A stretch of DNA of 64,000 bases from Strix aluco. Taxonomy: Eukaryota > Chordata > Aves > Strigiformes > Strigidae. The DNA is taken from positions 79,254,303 to 79,318,302 of the forward strand of contig NC_133935.1 of NCBI RefSeq assembly GCF_031877795.1. Direction: 5' to 3'. A program made the position numbers and the translations under genes. Below the pieces are notes generated by a model. That model searched no databases and was not told the origin of the DNA. It saw nothing but the letters and a program-made list of their open reading frames with translations. Within the stretch, counting starts at the first letter, position 1. The number at the start of each line of letters is the position of its first letter. Of the stretch, positions 49,270-63,520 are shown piece by piece.

Positions 49270-49520
49270 AGCACACACCTTTTTCAGTCTCCTTTTTCCA
49301 GTTGTCTTGGCTGTGGAGCTATTTCTCAGCTCCCACATGACACCTTTCTAGCGCCACTTTTTGTGTGCCCTCTTGCAATTACCAGCTCTGCAGACATTTC
49401 ATTGGCAGCAGCCCATTAAACTGTCCTTCATGAGAAATCTGGCTCTTTATGAAAACGACACCTTGGTCCAGCTGCCTCTATGATTTATATGCCATTGTTT
49501 GCTTAGTTAAGTAATGGAAA
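49270..49520. promoter_or_regulatory. Candidate conserved noncoding element
   Basis: About 250 bases of repeat-free, moderate-GC sequence with no open frame, rich in short motifs (CCCATTAAACTG, TTTATGAAAAC, ATTTATATGCC). Called on texture and its place in a large developmental-gene intron only. Confidence 0.2.
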
Positions 49521-51470
49521 CATGTTTTGCTTGTCTCAGCACTTCAGTTTGAGAAAAAGCTAAGGAACATCGATCTGCATTTGTTCTTTCACAAATGTTA
49601 CTCTTTAGCAGCAACGACCGCACAGACAGACACCTCACAATAGCAAGAAACAATAAAAGTCAGAAATTGGATTTCTGACTGAATTGTATTAGCATTTTAA
49701 TGAAGATCTATAAACTTGAAGGCACAGAAATTACCTTTAGCTGTCAAGATTGAGCAAGCTGAAGGAACAGAAGCTGGGGTCATCTCTTCATCACTTGACA
49801 GGAGCCAAAGGGCAGCTCTCTCAGGAAATGTTTTGTAAAGAGTTTGGACTGGATGCCCCTATTATTGTATATTTATGGTCAAAATTACTAATTTATCAGT
49901 TCACAGCAAGAAAATTCTAGGAAACTAGGGAAATTTTACGCTCAGTAAAACTGCAGTTGCTATGTTTTAATGAAAAGTACTGGATGGTAACTGGGGCCCT
50001 GAGGAGAGGAACAGGACTAGGGAAGCTGAAATTAAAAATTTAACAACAACAAAAATAGACAGTTACTCAGGACTTCATACCTATGTACAGTGTCCATCCA
50101 CGGAGACCCAGCACAGAGAGCCAAGCACTGTCCTCAGAAAATCTGAACATGCAATCACAGGGAGCTCTACTACCCACAGAGAGGAGGACTTGCAGCACCA
50201 GTCACAAATCTGCACAAGCACACCAGGTCACCAGAGGACAAAGCTTTTAATACACGGTGATGAGAGAGCTAAGTTGGTTTGCGGTTTTACACGCTCAAAT
50301 GTAGTTTACAAAACACCGAAGTGTTTAGTGGTGTTCTTCCAAAGTCCCTTCATTTTAATTCTTCAACTTTCACATCCCTCTTGTTGCCAATGACTCAGGC
50401 AAACACCATGGAATTCTCATGGATTCACTGCTTACAGTGAAGCTCTTCAACAACACGGATGACATCAGACCACATCCTCAAGGTGGGAATGCTCTTTGCA
50501 CAAGGGAAAACTTGTGGTTATTATGGACCTAATATGAGGGTTTTGCGGTAACTTACTGTCAGATTCTGACATGGAAGGTAGTAACAGGGACAGACCACAG
50601 AATAGACATGTGATTTAAAAACATTGTTTTCAAAGCCATGGGTAGGCAGAGATGGATGTGTGGTACACAGGCTGTGCATGATTGAGAAGTTAGCAGCTAT
50701 CACAGGGTGAGAAGCAGTCATCGCTGTTGCAGTGGAAATTCTCATCAGAAAGAGTTTTAAAGACTGATGATATTTATCAAGTGGTTTGTCTTTGAGTGAA
50801 GCCAGACTCATGCTGAGGCATGATGATCTTAAAATAGTGTGTTAGCTATGACAGTTAGTTTCTCTTTCTTAGAAGTCATATCCCTTTTTTTTGTTTTTTA
50901 ATTTTTCAAAGACTAGTAAAGGCAATTTTGGTGACATAATCAGATTATAATATGGGCTAGTAAATTTAAGGTTTAGCTAAGGCTTCTTGTAATTTCCATT
51001 GCATACATATTCTTCATTTTTTTTCTTATTCAATACTCTTCAGAATTAAGAAAAAAAATCTTTCTCTCTGCAGAACCTAGCTGTAATGTTTCAGTGGTGA
51101 CTTCTATGATTTTTTTTGTGACATAAAGAGATTTTCAAGGGTGAAAGATATTAAAAATAATATTAACATATCACTCTTCTATCATATCAATACATGGATG
51201 CAGCAGCAACATAACAAGCAAAAAGACACACATCAACAAAGACACACAATACTTCTACACATGTAAATTCCTCCACATCTCAGTGTTACACTTACATATA
51301 CAGCAAGAGGAATCTAGTCGTTGTGGCTTTTCAGTGCTTTGACACTGAGTGTCACCTATGCATCATTCTTATTGTGAGAGATATTAAATCTGAATTAAGT
51401 GTGTTTTTTTTAAGGAATTACTGATTTATAGTTGGGGCAAAAACAAAGAAGGACTGAGTGTTAATATTAC

Positions 51471-51682
51471 AGAACGATAGAATCATAGCATGGTTTGGCT
51501 TGGAAGGGATCTTAAAGATCATCTAGTTCCAACCCCCCCTGCCACGGGAAGGGACACCTTCCACTCGACCAGGTTGCTCAAAGCCCCGTCCAGCCTGGCC
51601 TTGAACACTTCCAGGGAGGGGGCAGACACAGCTTCTCTGGGCAACCTGTGCCAGTGTCTCACCACCCTCACAGGAAAGAACG
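51471..51682 (-). mobile_element. CR1 LINE 3' fragment, sense to SEMA3A
   Basis: It starts gatagaatcatagcatggtt, then ttggcttggaagggatc and catctagttccaacc, and ends after the ctgggcaacctgtgccagtg and caccctcacaggaaag blocks. About 210 bases, shorter than the other copy and with a different interior, so a separate insertion and probably a different subfamily. It is followed by GC-rich unassigned sequence to about 51900. Confidence 0.93.
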
Positions 51683-51900
51683 TACTGAGGCATACCAGCT
51701 CCACGTTGGCTGGATTGCTCTAAGGAGAAGTGCAGAACCTTGTAAGGTCAGCCAGGGGATGAGCTGTGGGCTGCAGCTCCCCAAGAGCCAGGCTGGAGCT
51801 GGAAGTGACACTGCCTGTGGGGTGGCTGGCAGTGGCTACAGCACTTTGATGCACCTGGCCTTCTTCCCACTGCCACAGAATCACATGTCCTTAAGGGGAG
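51683..51900. other. GC-rich unassigned stretch next to CR1
   Basis: Sequence continuing beyond the recognisable CR1 blocks, rich in CTGG/CAGC motifs. It could be a second degraded repeat or an unfamiliar part of the CR1; no ORF evidence. Confidence 0.3.
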
Positions 51901-54120
51901 CACAACCTTATTTTACGGTACTTAGAACCTCTGAAGTAGAGTAAATGGGCCTCTGAATACCGACCAAGGCTTAAATCTCCGTGCAGTGTCACTACCCAGA
52001 GATGTCTCTCCTCCTTTGCCTTAGAGGCATAATTCAGTATGAGTATTTCTTGGGAGTAACATTTTAGATCACACAGGAAGGAGAAGGATCTCTGATGCAA
52101 TTATCAGTTTCTGAAGCCTTTGTTCTAAAGAGACAACAATAGTTTTGATTCCCTGTAATGCCTAATTATATGGTGAAGAAAAGTGAATACAAAAGTTCAG
52201 TACAATTATAGCTTAATTCTCAACGTAAATTAGATTTCTCACAAAACAATGCTTATGATCTACCCACCTTATTTAATTTAAAAGAGGTGATTATTATCTC
52301 TTTACAGAACAACAACCAAAATTAACACCTCTTTTCCACTGCTGACTATGTTTTAAGGTGTTGTATATCTATCAACACTGTTAATTTTAAACTGATTTAC
52401 TTGTCCCTCAGAGAGAATAATTGGGCAACTGAGAAAACTAGTGTCCTTCACAGAACAGAAAGGAAGGCTTGCAGCATATTGTCTCCATTTAGGAATACTT
52501 TAATCTCAATTTTCTGTATTTCTTAACCTCTCTGCAGAAAAAGCTAATGAGAATTCCAGCTAAGAGCCTGTTTCTTCCTCTCTAGGTCATTTATCTGAAG
52601 TTTTTGACATTGATGCTTGGAAATAAAAACACTGGAAAGCCTGTGCCTTAACTGTGTAACCTACATCTTTAGAGCTCTGGATGAGTGACAAAAAACTAAA
52701 TATCACAGTCTTTATGTTAAAAAGTGATGTATTAGGGGCGGAAGTGGAGCATGAAGGCACTGAGGACAAAAGAGGTTTCTGATTTGGGGTGTTACACACT
52801 TTTGGCAATCAAAACCATGCTATGGGTCTGCCTTTTGTAAGCTCTGAAGATTCACAGGTGGAGCCCAAGTCCCTGGAGATGCCCAAGCGATTTATGGGAG
52901 ATGACCCAAAACTCAGAGACCAAACCTGTTTCTCTCCACTAATGTGATTTTCTCAGGCCTTCCAGAATGCAGAGAGATGTCTGATTATGTCTGGATGAAA
53001 TATTCTTCCTCTTTGCATCTTGGAAATCAGAGCGTACAAGAAAGTGTCCTGAAGGTAGAGAGACCATGCTGTAGCAAACTATCAGCCAAACTGCTGACAC
53101 GTTGAAGTAGACAAGTCCCTGACTCAGTGTGAGGAATAGTTGGGGATTAACAAGGCAAACACATTTCACTGAAGGGAAAGTAGGACAGCCTTCAGCAGTA
53201 CAATTGGCAAAAGCATGAAACCCCAAACTGAACAGTAGCTTGACAAGTATGTCTTCAGCCTCCATCTATCTCCTGAGCCGTAAACTCTTAAGATTTGTCT
53301 GTCAGAAATCTGTGCACAACCCTTTCTCCAGCAGGACCCTTTGCCCACACATATATCACTTTTTTTTCTGTCTACACTGTGAACAAATATGGCCTTTGTG
53401 TCAAAAATCATCTATTTTCAAGATAGGAAGAAAACTTCCAAACTTTTTACTGCCAAATTCAATCTGAAGTGTGTGGAAGGGGTTGTGTAGCTGTAAAAAC
53501 AATCTCCTCCCTGACATCATGTCAAAAAACTGGACAGGACTCTGCCATCATCTCTGTTCTCAGTGAGTGATGTTCATTCATTGGGAAATGATCATCAGCC
53601 CGAGCCAGTTCCCAAGGAGTGATCCAGCAGACACTCCTTTAGCAATTTCCTAACTTATCCGATCTCCTGTAATTTAATTTCTTTGTTAAATCCTTTAGAT
53701 TTGGCCACAAAACTGAGGTCATTTTGTCAAACTATGAAAAAGGTTTTGTTGTTATAATTAGCTTTTACAGCTAGTGTAAAGCAACTTGACACAAGATCCA
53801 TTAAAATAAGATTAATGAGGGATGGCAGCAAAGACTGAAAAAAGGACTGGGTGAATGACTGTTTTTAACTGATCTGTCAGTGTAGCCCAGAAACATAAAA
53901 TGCAGTAAGGCATCTGTAAGCGGAAGCAAAACCCCTCAGCACAACCTGAGATATTCAGTATGATAACATCAGTTATGACACCCTCCTCCTGCAGTCATGT
54001 GAGCATAATATGCGATTCCAACTTAATTTAGTTTCAGTCAGCATAACGTATTAACAGGTTTTGTTCTCAACTGAAATAATGTACTAGTTTATTGATGATA
54101 TGAAACTTACTTCTGGTCAT

Positions 54121-54135
54121 AAAAAAAAAAAAAAA
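54121..54135. repeat. Poly-A tract (A15)
   Basis: Uninterrupted A run; a C6 then T14 run lies close by at 54285-54304. Confidence 0.95.
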
Positions 54136-56158
54136 GGTGTTTGATAGCACAGGTGTGATAAAAAACATGGAGTTACTTGAGATAGAAGAGTCTTGCAACA
54201 CTACATTTTAAGCTGCTCTGTCAGAAAGTTGTTCTCAAACTCTGTTTAATTGATATGTACTTTTATTCTGTACAAGCAAACCCTCCCCCCTTTTTTTTTT
54301 TTTTATTTTATTCACTGACAGCATTTCAGAAATATTTGATGTAAGAACTGTGACTTTTAAGAATGAAAACCGCCTTGGAGTAACATTGTATCAAACTCAA
54401 AAAATTTAACATTTTTTAAAAGCAGAGAGGGAGGAATTTGCAGCACACATGCTTATGATACATAACAGCATGGAGAGGAATTAGCAGAAAGTTTAGCAAA
54501 AGTATTTGAAAAGTAATAAAAGAATGAAATGCAGTAAAAAATATAGGTTATGTAATAAATGGGAAACCGTGGAACACTTTTTTAAAGAATGCTTTCTACC
54601 GATAGGTCTGGAAAAAAACCAACATGAAAGTATGTCAACTATGGACCAGAACTGAGTATTAATAATGACAACACATTCACACAATCTTGTGAAAAAAGTT
54701 GATGATTCACTAGTCCATATAAAATATCTCATAGGAAGGTTTTGCACCTTTTCTGCATTTGAAGCTTTTTCTGCATTTAGTGGAAGTTCCTTTAGAGAAT
54801 AGGAAACAGAGACCTAAGGGGTGGGTACGTGGAGAGAGCTGTGCCCTATGACTGTCAGATTTTACAGTGTGTCAAATGTTATCATAGAACTCAGGAAATA
54901 TGATTAATCTCACTGACATCAGTGGAACAATTTCTACTATATATAAGGGTATTGAATTTTGTCAAAAGGCAGTGAAGGAATCAATAAACATCAATCCTCA
55001 GATATATGGCCATATTCACAGATAGTGTACTATGATAGTATATATCATAACAGCTGTGGAGTGGATGGAAAGAATATGTAATCCAGTCTTTAAAATAACT
55101 TTTCTTCTGTTTTTCTTAACAATCATCTGTAAAAAAACCTCTGTTCCTGAAAGGTTATCTGGTTTCTTCTTCTGTCATCTCATCTAGTAAAATCTTCCTA
55201 CAAATCTTGCTGCACTTACCTGAACAGAAAACTTTACAAAATTACCAACAGGAAATTAAATTTATACATACAAACATATGTTAAAAATACTCTTTTCCAT
55301 TATCGGGTAATCTAACAAAAACACAGGCCAGCCTATCACTTTAAAAGGTAAATCAGAGAGGGAACTATTTTGTTTTCATTTATTTAGTATGCTTGTGGCA
55401 GCCCTAAGTGCTCAGGAACATCAAATTCTGGTGGATGTTGTACAAGAGATGGTGGTCAAAAGATTTACAGTTTAACCCTTGCCCTTGAAAGAGGTAATTT
55501 TTCCCTGATAACACTACAAGACGACTCACCTTCCTAACATGTGAAACATTCAGCCTATAGCCACCAGTGATATGGATCTGAGAACAGAGGGCAAAAGCGC
55601 TAGAAAAAGCATATCAGCTGGCAATTCAGTTTCAATGGGTTACTCTCAACAGTCTTTTGGATACGGAAACTTTCAGACAACACTGCTGCTTTTGACACTG
55701 AAATTGAGATTCTTAAAAACAATGTTACCACATTTCAATAATAATCATTTATCCGTACACTATCACATCTCAGGCATTCACATGCTTCTGACTATCAACT
55801 ATTAGCTGGTGAATACCTGTATACTTTGACAAATCTTAAATGCTACCATAAATTTTACTATGTCTTTTTTACTGTATGGTATGTATAAGCACTTATCTAC
55901 ATGTTTGGAAAATCAAATCTAACAGCCAGCTATTCAACAAAGATATATTGATATAAGTTTATGGAATCCAATGGAATAGCAAGGGAAGGGATACTTCAGA
56001 CACCACTTTGAAACCTAAAAGCTAGACATTGAAGCCTAAGATAAGTAATATAGGATGCCCTAAAGATCAAGGGGAAAAAGAAGTACCCTTGGGAAGTTCA
56101 GGATCTATTGCACTGTCGAAACTTAAAGGCATCAAATGAGGAACGATTTGTCAAGCTT

Positions 56159-56162
<4 letters not shown>

Positions 56163-56219
<57 letters not shown>
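56163..56219. repeat. (TG)28 microsatellite
   Basis: 57 bases of uninterrupted GT/TG repeat. Pure repeats of this length are normally polymorphic. Confidence 0.98.
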
Positions 56220-56220
<1 letters not shown>

Positions 56221-58859
56221 TCTGTCCCTCATATCTGATAACTGCAATTCTGTGAAAAAGGTATTTGGGATTTCTTTGTTTATTTTCTCTGTTATTTAGT
56301 CAAACAAGTGACTTCACAAGTGAAAAATAAGTATCTGTTTGTCTCTCTCATTTGTCCTTTTCTCTTCCTGGTCTCTCTTCCTTACACCACAGTCATGAAT
56401 AAGGCTGTGCAGGCTAAGTGATGGTGGTGGTGACATCTGTTTCACCCTTTTGTTTTGCAGGTGTGGCCTGGTAGAACCTGGGGAGGAACACAGTGAAGTG
56501 GCTCAAGTGGGACTGGAACAGTATCTATCCTGGAAACACGGGGTTTGCAGAGTAAATGAAGAAAAATCACTAAAATCTTTTGTATCAATTAAAACCCTGA
56601 AAAGGATGAAACCTGATCTGCTGGGAAATTACATGCCATATAAAATATACAGTTTTTTTACTAGGTGTTTTCTCTTCTCTGTTGAAAGGCTACAGAAATA
56701 TTAAGATGTCCTACAGTTACAGCACAAAATAGTTCATCAAGACTTAAGATTTGATTTATCATAGTATTTCAGAAATAATGAAACTTTAAAATCTGTAAGG
56801 AATTAACAACAAATACAACAGATGCTTTATCTGTATTTCTTGATCTTACATGCTTTTTGTGCCTACCAAATCACAAAGTATTGTGTTAGGCCCACTCCCG
56901 CTTTAGTAAAGTCAACAGCCATAACTCTACTAAATACAGAAGTGGGAATATATCCTTGAAAATGGAGCTTAATATTAGCTTTGAAATTCTTTGCTAGTGT
57001 CAATTTTGAATTGTGCTCTTCAACTACCTGAATGTGTTATCAATGTTTTAAATACACTGATGTTTCCACTTTGTTGTAAAAATAGGTTTTTAATACAAGA
57101 CAGTATTTAGCAATCTAGTACCAGCCATCAGTTTGATATCAGCCGTGACATTATTTAATTTTCAGAATCACAGAGGTTAAAGCTCACTGAACTATAAACA
57201 GTTGGAAACATGGAGTGTAATCCCAAGGCACAGCTCTGCACAAGATGTAATTTAAATCATATTGCATGCTAAGCTGAAAAGGCAGTGCAGGTCCCAGAGG
57301 GCATGAATAAATCTGCAGTCACTGATTTGCCACACACATTTGTGTTGGGATTCTGTAACTGTGCAAATGTGATGTCTTCCTTTAGTGCAGAGGACCTGTC
57401 ATCTACTGAGATTTGTAATTAAATAACCCAAAGAACAAAAGCAATTACTTAGCCTTACAAGCATTCAGACTGGAATTTACACGATTTCATGAACAAAGAG
57501 AAGGGGAAGTTATGGAGACAGAAAGAATGGGAGGCTTTGAGTCTGCAACTTAATTCAGCTGTGTCTAGTGCTAACTGAGATTTTAATGTATAGACCAGGT
57601 ATTCAAATACCTGGCTTACTTTGAACTAATAATTCCGTCATCACAAACTCCACTCTGAAGTGGATGTTTCTCCATCTAAGGAGCCAATTATGTTTCCAGC
57701 TGGCTACATGCCACATCAGGTGCCGGCTTTGAGCAATCAGTTGTGTTAATTGCAAGCAACACTGAATGCCTTTTGGGACACGCAATTCATGGTTCAGGAA
57801 TGTTGGCATAAAGGGGGTTAGGTTCAGCCCCATTAGCAAGAACAAATCACAAAGTTTGTATATGTTGCAGACTAACAGTTGTAATTTTACGGAATGAGGG
57901 AAAGAGGTAGGAACAGACTAGGGGGCTGTATCCTCACATCATTAACTCTGCTGGGTGTGCTGGACATCTCAGTTACTTGATGGGGTAGGTGGCGGCTATG
58001 TGGCGGTAAAGCCCTTTGTATTTTAATCTCAGCAGCTAAATCCTCCCATTCCCCTGCTTCTGTCAGGTATTCTGATCCAGGCCAACAGGGCCAAGACATT
58101 GGCTCAAGAGAAGACTATATCAACTGCCCATGAACATGGTCTCCTCCACATTTGTTGGCATTTTCCTTCTTTCTATTTGTCATGGAGGGAAAATAATAAT
58201 TTAAAATATGCATAGGGGTTGTTTGATATATAAGGGCTTAAATAACAGTGAATGCCATAAATGGATGATGAAGGACTGATTTATATAAAAAACAACCATT
58301 GAAAAAATAAAGCATATTAATGAAATGAGCTGAGCACTGCAGTGAGTAGAAGTCAGTAGATCTTTCTTGGCTGCACTGAGGATATTCTCATTTATTATCA
58401 GCTAAATATCTGACCTGTGGTATTTTTTAGTATCTAACTTTTGTCTCAGTACATGAATAAGAAGTTTTAGCTGGTCTATCTATTTGCAAGGGTTGATTTC
58501 TAATATGTTTGCCCGTGAATCTTGGCACCAGCACTATTTAAAGGAAGAAACCTGCCCAAATGTTGGAGGTGATGAATGGGAAGCTTGGATTGAATCATTA
58601 GAGATAAAGAGAGTTAGTGTGTGGTGGGGAGGAACTGGTACAAACCTAAGTCTGCAGGTGCTTAGAAACAGCGTGGAGGCTCAGGAAGTATCTCTAAACC
58701 CTTTAGAGGCTCAGTCCGTGGTGTCCCACATGGCTGTACAAAGAAAACTTGTTAAAACAAAGCCATCTTATTTCTCCCTTTAACACAGACTAAAGCATTG
58801 CCAAACACTTTTTTCGACTGAAGCTGTGAATTTCATTAAATTCAATGCAACTTGCTCAG

Positions 58860-59240
58860 CACTCTCTATTTTTGTGTGGCTGAAACCTCTAATTCTCCCC
58901 CCACCACACCGCGGCCAGCATGCTCTAGTCACATCACACTTAACCTTTGCCTTGGCTTCTCAAAAAAGAATTTGTTTCACTCTATTCACGGCTTCAACAG
59001 TTTGGCAAACTGCACTTGAGTGCTGTGCTGGGCCTTTATATTGAACACACTAATCTGATTGTTTTTCCACTCTACAAACTTTGGGTCAACAATCAAGCTG
59101 CTGCCAGAAACTAATTAATTTGCAAACAGGCCCCATTTTCACAGGGGGAGAGCTTTTGAAACCTATGTCAGCAGAGCTGGTCACACCATGGTGACATGCA
59201 TTGTCATGGCATCCACTTTTCTGGGTAATTCTCCTCACTA
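58860..59240. promoter_or_regulatory. Candidate conserved noncoding element
   Basis: Repeat-free block with palindromic and homeodomain-like motifs: TAATTA (59112-59117), TTTGCAAA (59119-59126), a near-palindrome GTCACACCATGGTGAC (59180-59195) and CTTTGGGTCAACAATC. No long ORF. Looks like an enhancer by texture only. Confidence 0.25.
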
Positions 59241-60180
59241 ATTTTTCACCACACACATGAACTCAAATTACCCAGTCAACAGTAAATCTCTATTCAATGC
59301 CCACCAAACTCTGAACGTGGTGGCCTGAGAAGAGGAAATTGGTATTGACAGGGTCAACACTCATTAAATTGATGGCTAGAGCAGAAGAGAAAAAAAAAAC
59401 AACACAAGAACATAAAAAAAAAAGATTCAGATATATGTCATATCCCAAGGAAGGGGGCTGTAACAGACCCATTCCAGCTTTGTTTAATTAGTATTCTGCT
59501 GTGTCACTCCTTACAAGCAGATTTCTACTTAACTTTTCTTGAAAAACTGCTTAGCTACTTTTGTGAACAGGAAAAGAGGCATAATTTGGTACCTAAAAGT
59601 CACTGTTTTCCAACAGCAGAGCTGTGATGAGCTCTCATAGAGATCTCAGAGATCATGGGAAACTTGAATTTGCAAGGCCTATAAACACATAGCATCCTGC
59701 CGCCTAATCTGAACTTTCCTTTTCCTTAAGCTGATTTAGATCTTTGTAAAAATAATAATTAAAAAGAAACCCATGTTGTGTAATTTAAAGTGAGGCCTAT
59801 ACCAAAGCAAAGCAAGTGCAGCCTTAGAACCTAACACTACACCTGTCCTGGAGAAATTACCTTGTTCTCCCTGTTGAAATTCATCTCCAGGGCAAGAGGA
59901 GAGGCTTCCTATGAACTGATGCATGTGGGTAATATATTTATATTTATACATATATGTATAGATAGATACTGTCCTTTTAATCATATATTAACTGAAAGTA
60001 GTACACAGAGCTTTATAGTAAAGATTATCACCACAGCTACCACTGCTTGACTTAGTATATACTGAGTTTGCCACCTTGTTTATGCAAACAGACCATCAAT
60101 TTACAAAGCTGTCCATTGCCAACTCTACAAGTTATCCATTTAAATAAATACATATAAGTAAACAAACCTTCTTAGTTGCC

Positions 60181-60200
60181 TTTTTTTTTTTTTTTTTTTT
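60181..60200. repeat. Poly-T tract (T20)
   Basis: Twenty T followed by CCC and eight A; possibly the tail of an old retroposed sequence, though nothing upstream supports that. Confidence 0.95.
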
Positions 60201-63200
60201 CCCAAAAAAAAGCTTTCTAGAGAACATAGAGTATCATTGGGACTACTTGTAATCAATTTCTGGTATTTATTATTCAGTATGTGATGGGTACAGAGGTGGA
60301 GACATGCAGGATCAAGAGTGTGACTACTGAAGTGTACTCATGCACCTGGTTACACAGCTCCTACTGCTGGAGGTGGAAGATGAGACTTAGATTTGTTAAT
60401 CTAAAGTTATGTCTATAAAAAGCAACTCACCTGGGTCATCTAATTTGATTCTGAACACCAAAGCCAGATCACCTGGTTTGCTCTGTACAGCCAGATGCAC
60501 TGATTTATCCACATCTAGCATCTAGTCAGAGCTTGTTCTGGCTCATTCATCTAATTTCCTCCCCAGAAAAGTCAGAGCATAGGTGATGGGAAGGGTTACA
60601 CTCTCAGGTCTCATCCCAACATGAAGCTCACGAAGATTTACTGGGTTGTTGACCTGATACTGTATTCACCACTGACATAAACCCCCTAAAATTTAGTAAT
60701 TCTAAGGCAACATCAGTTCAGTGTACATGAGTGCACGTAGATCTCCAAGCTGGCAATCACTTCCAAGTCTGTTTAGAGAGAGACTATTCACTGATCTGTC
60801 TGGGACTGTGGTCATATCCCACAGTGCTTGTTTTGAGAGCTATGAACTTCTTTCCTAAAAATATACTATGTGCAGCAGACAAACTTCTCTGGTCTCCAGT
60901 GGAAACAGTGCACAAAGAACTCTGAGCTCCCTCATTATTTTTGATCTTATATGCTCTATAAAGAGAGTCATCGTATGAATTGCAGCAAAGCATGGCTTCT
61001 AATCTACACTCCCAGCTAATTTTTTTTTTTGGTGTGGATAATAAGGCTGACCAAGATCAAACCCATAAATGAGCCCATGGTTAACCATGTAATACACACA
61101 TATCCTAAGTCAGGTGTTCCTGGACTAATTTGTATCCTAACTTCCCCAAGTATACTGTGGCTATATCTCAGACCAACATGTTTACTGATGCAAGTCTTTT
61201 TGCCGCAGGTCATACACTCTAGAGTGTCAGGAAGTCTTCAAAATGTGCAGTCAAACCAGGAGAATGTCCTCTTCTGCTTTATCTTTCCCACCCGCTTTAT
61301 TCACTCCAGCCTCAAAACGTATCCTTTGGCTAGTTTTGCCAATTTTTCATACTTAAACGCAACAAAATCTCATCCATAGCACTGAAATGTAATGAAGAAA
61401 TTACCTAGACTGGAAGGGGAGGGAGGGAGATTGACAAAGAAAGAGAGAGAGAAAAGATTTAATTTCCTCAGAGGATTTAAAATAATTTCATTTAGGCCAC
61501 TTGATGGGAGATTATAATTTTTCTGGTTGTTTTTACACACTATCTTCATGTTCTTCCTCACATCCAGAGGAACTGTAAAGCACATTCTCTAATTGCTACT
61601 TGGTCTTTGATTTCTGAATCAAATGTTTCTCTGACTTTGTATAAAGATACAGGGAGCAGTTATCAGACAGGATGAGTCAACTGGTTCAAATACAAGAGTA
61701 TCTTCTGATCAAGTATTCAGCTGGACCTATGGCTTCCTGAGTTGTAACCATTTCAGGTTAGTGACAGTATAAACATCAAGTAACATTAAGAAAGGATTAT
61801 TTTGTGATTTCAGAAATTCTACATTTCTTCCAAGAGAAAAAGAACGTGTTGTAATAAAAATGTATGGAGAAAAGACTTGTTAGATTGCAATGAGAAAAAC
61901 AATTTAAAATTCATATTCAATCACTCAAATTTGGAACTACAGACTTAAGGGAGAAAAAAAACCTGTAAATTGAGTTCGTATGCCATTCTGTTCACATTAT
62001 TATGCCACCGTCGCCATAGTTTCTGAGTACTTCCTAGCACTGTGTTAGGTGACATTAGCATTTGTCACACATGGAATTTATCACTGTGAAATTATTTTTT
62101 ACTATTCTTAGCAATAAAGATAATGGGAATGGGGGTGGGAGGGTGTATTGAGTGAGAAATGAGACTTGCATATATGGACATGTTTTGTTCCTGCAAGGGT
62201 TGGAGTTGTTCATGCCTGTATAAGCAGTGGTGGGAAAGTGCGGAACTTGGTCCACACTATAGCCTGACTGATAGGAGATATCAGTTGACTAATTTGGTTC
62301 AAGTATAGAAATGCATATTTCAAATGCAAGAGATCTTTGCGGGGAAAAAAACACCAAAAGAACAATAACAGAAAAACCACACACAAAAAAATCCCACCAC
62401 TGCTTTCACTGGTAAGGTTGTTTAAATATGCCCTTGTAAATTTATGGGAATGCAGACCTGGAAGAGACTTCGTCTACTCACTGCAGTCCCTTGCAATGTC
62501 AGGCAAGTTTGCTACATGATAACATATAAAATGTTATCTAAGTTCCTCTTAAAATCAGCTAGGCTGCCTCAGTGACTACTATTGGGCAGCATTTTTTAAT
62601 TCCATTCCCCTTATGGTTTAAGACTTTAAGACTTCCAATTTGAAGATGAAATATATTCATATGCAGTTCATAGCCTGTTTTGTTTTCTTTTTTTAATGTC
62701 CTTTATTTAAATAGTTCTTTTCTTGCTGGAGATTTATTGTATTTGGAGCATCCATCACCTTCTTTCTCCACGAATACCTTAGATGTACTTTGTGAAATAA
62801 GCCCCAGGTACCAGGATGGTTGGGTCAGCCATTTTCCACATCTGCTTACCTTTGGTGGCATGTATTTTAGTGCCTTCTATATATCTGGATTGGGAATGTG
62901 TAGGAGGTGAGATGGAAAGTGGGAAACTAGGAAGGCACTGAGGGACAAGGGAGTGGCACAGAAGAGGGGGGCGTCAGTGGGTATAGTATATGGTATGGCA
63001 TGTGTAGGTGGGAAAAGGGTTTGGTGTGGGTGACGAAAGACAAACTATAGATTCAAGGATGCACCAGATTAACACATCCAAGTCCAAGCAAGAGTAGTTG
63101 CAAGAGAACAAATATTAATTTCTAAATATCTTGACACATTTAATACATTTTATTAGAAAGGTAAAAAACCTATAAACTAGCTTCAGTCTTGTCTTTCTGT

Positions 63201-63219
63201 TGCCATACATTCCTCTACT

Positions 63220-63520
63220 GTGCAATACATATATATTCAAAATTATGCGAATATGTTGCCAGGGCTGGGACATCCAACAAACTGCCATAAGCGGAGACAA
63301 CATAAAGCGATGGCTAAAGTTCTGTATGAATGCCAGGAGAGTATCAAGTCCATGTTTCCTGCCTTAGAGCCTGTGAAATTTAAGAGGGCATTTTCTTTTT
63401 TATTGAACAGTCGCTCAGCTTCTATAATTCTCAGCTGTTTATGTAACCGTAAAGTAAAGATTACTAAGGACAATAACCCCAGGGGACTAAGCACAGCTAC
63501 TTCCCCACTTTAAAAATTAA
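63220..63520. promoter_or_regulatory. Candidate conserved noncoding element
   Basis: Repeat-free block open for about 290 bases on both strands (63220-63513 plus, 63243-63494 minus). Neither translation resembles a known protein, and splice sites are absent where needed. A constrained noncoding element is one explanation; chance is another. Confidence 0.2.

Noticed and set aside
51490..51944. ORFs at 51490-51723 and 51648-51944 (plus)
   Set aside because: They overlap the CR1 3' end and the adjoining GC-rich sequence; not a host gene.
56108..56299. ORF with a long Val-Cys repeat
   Set aside because: Produced by the (TG)28 repeat; a similar chance ORF spans the short TG/TA repeat at 4023-4247.
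60430..60490. Exon-like piece with a CAG|gtgag donor on the minus strand
   Set aside because: The translation does not match any missing SEMA3A exon and is interrupted; a chance splice consensus.
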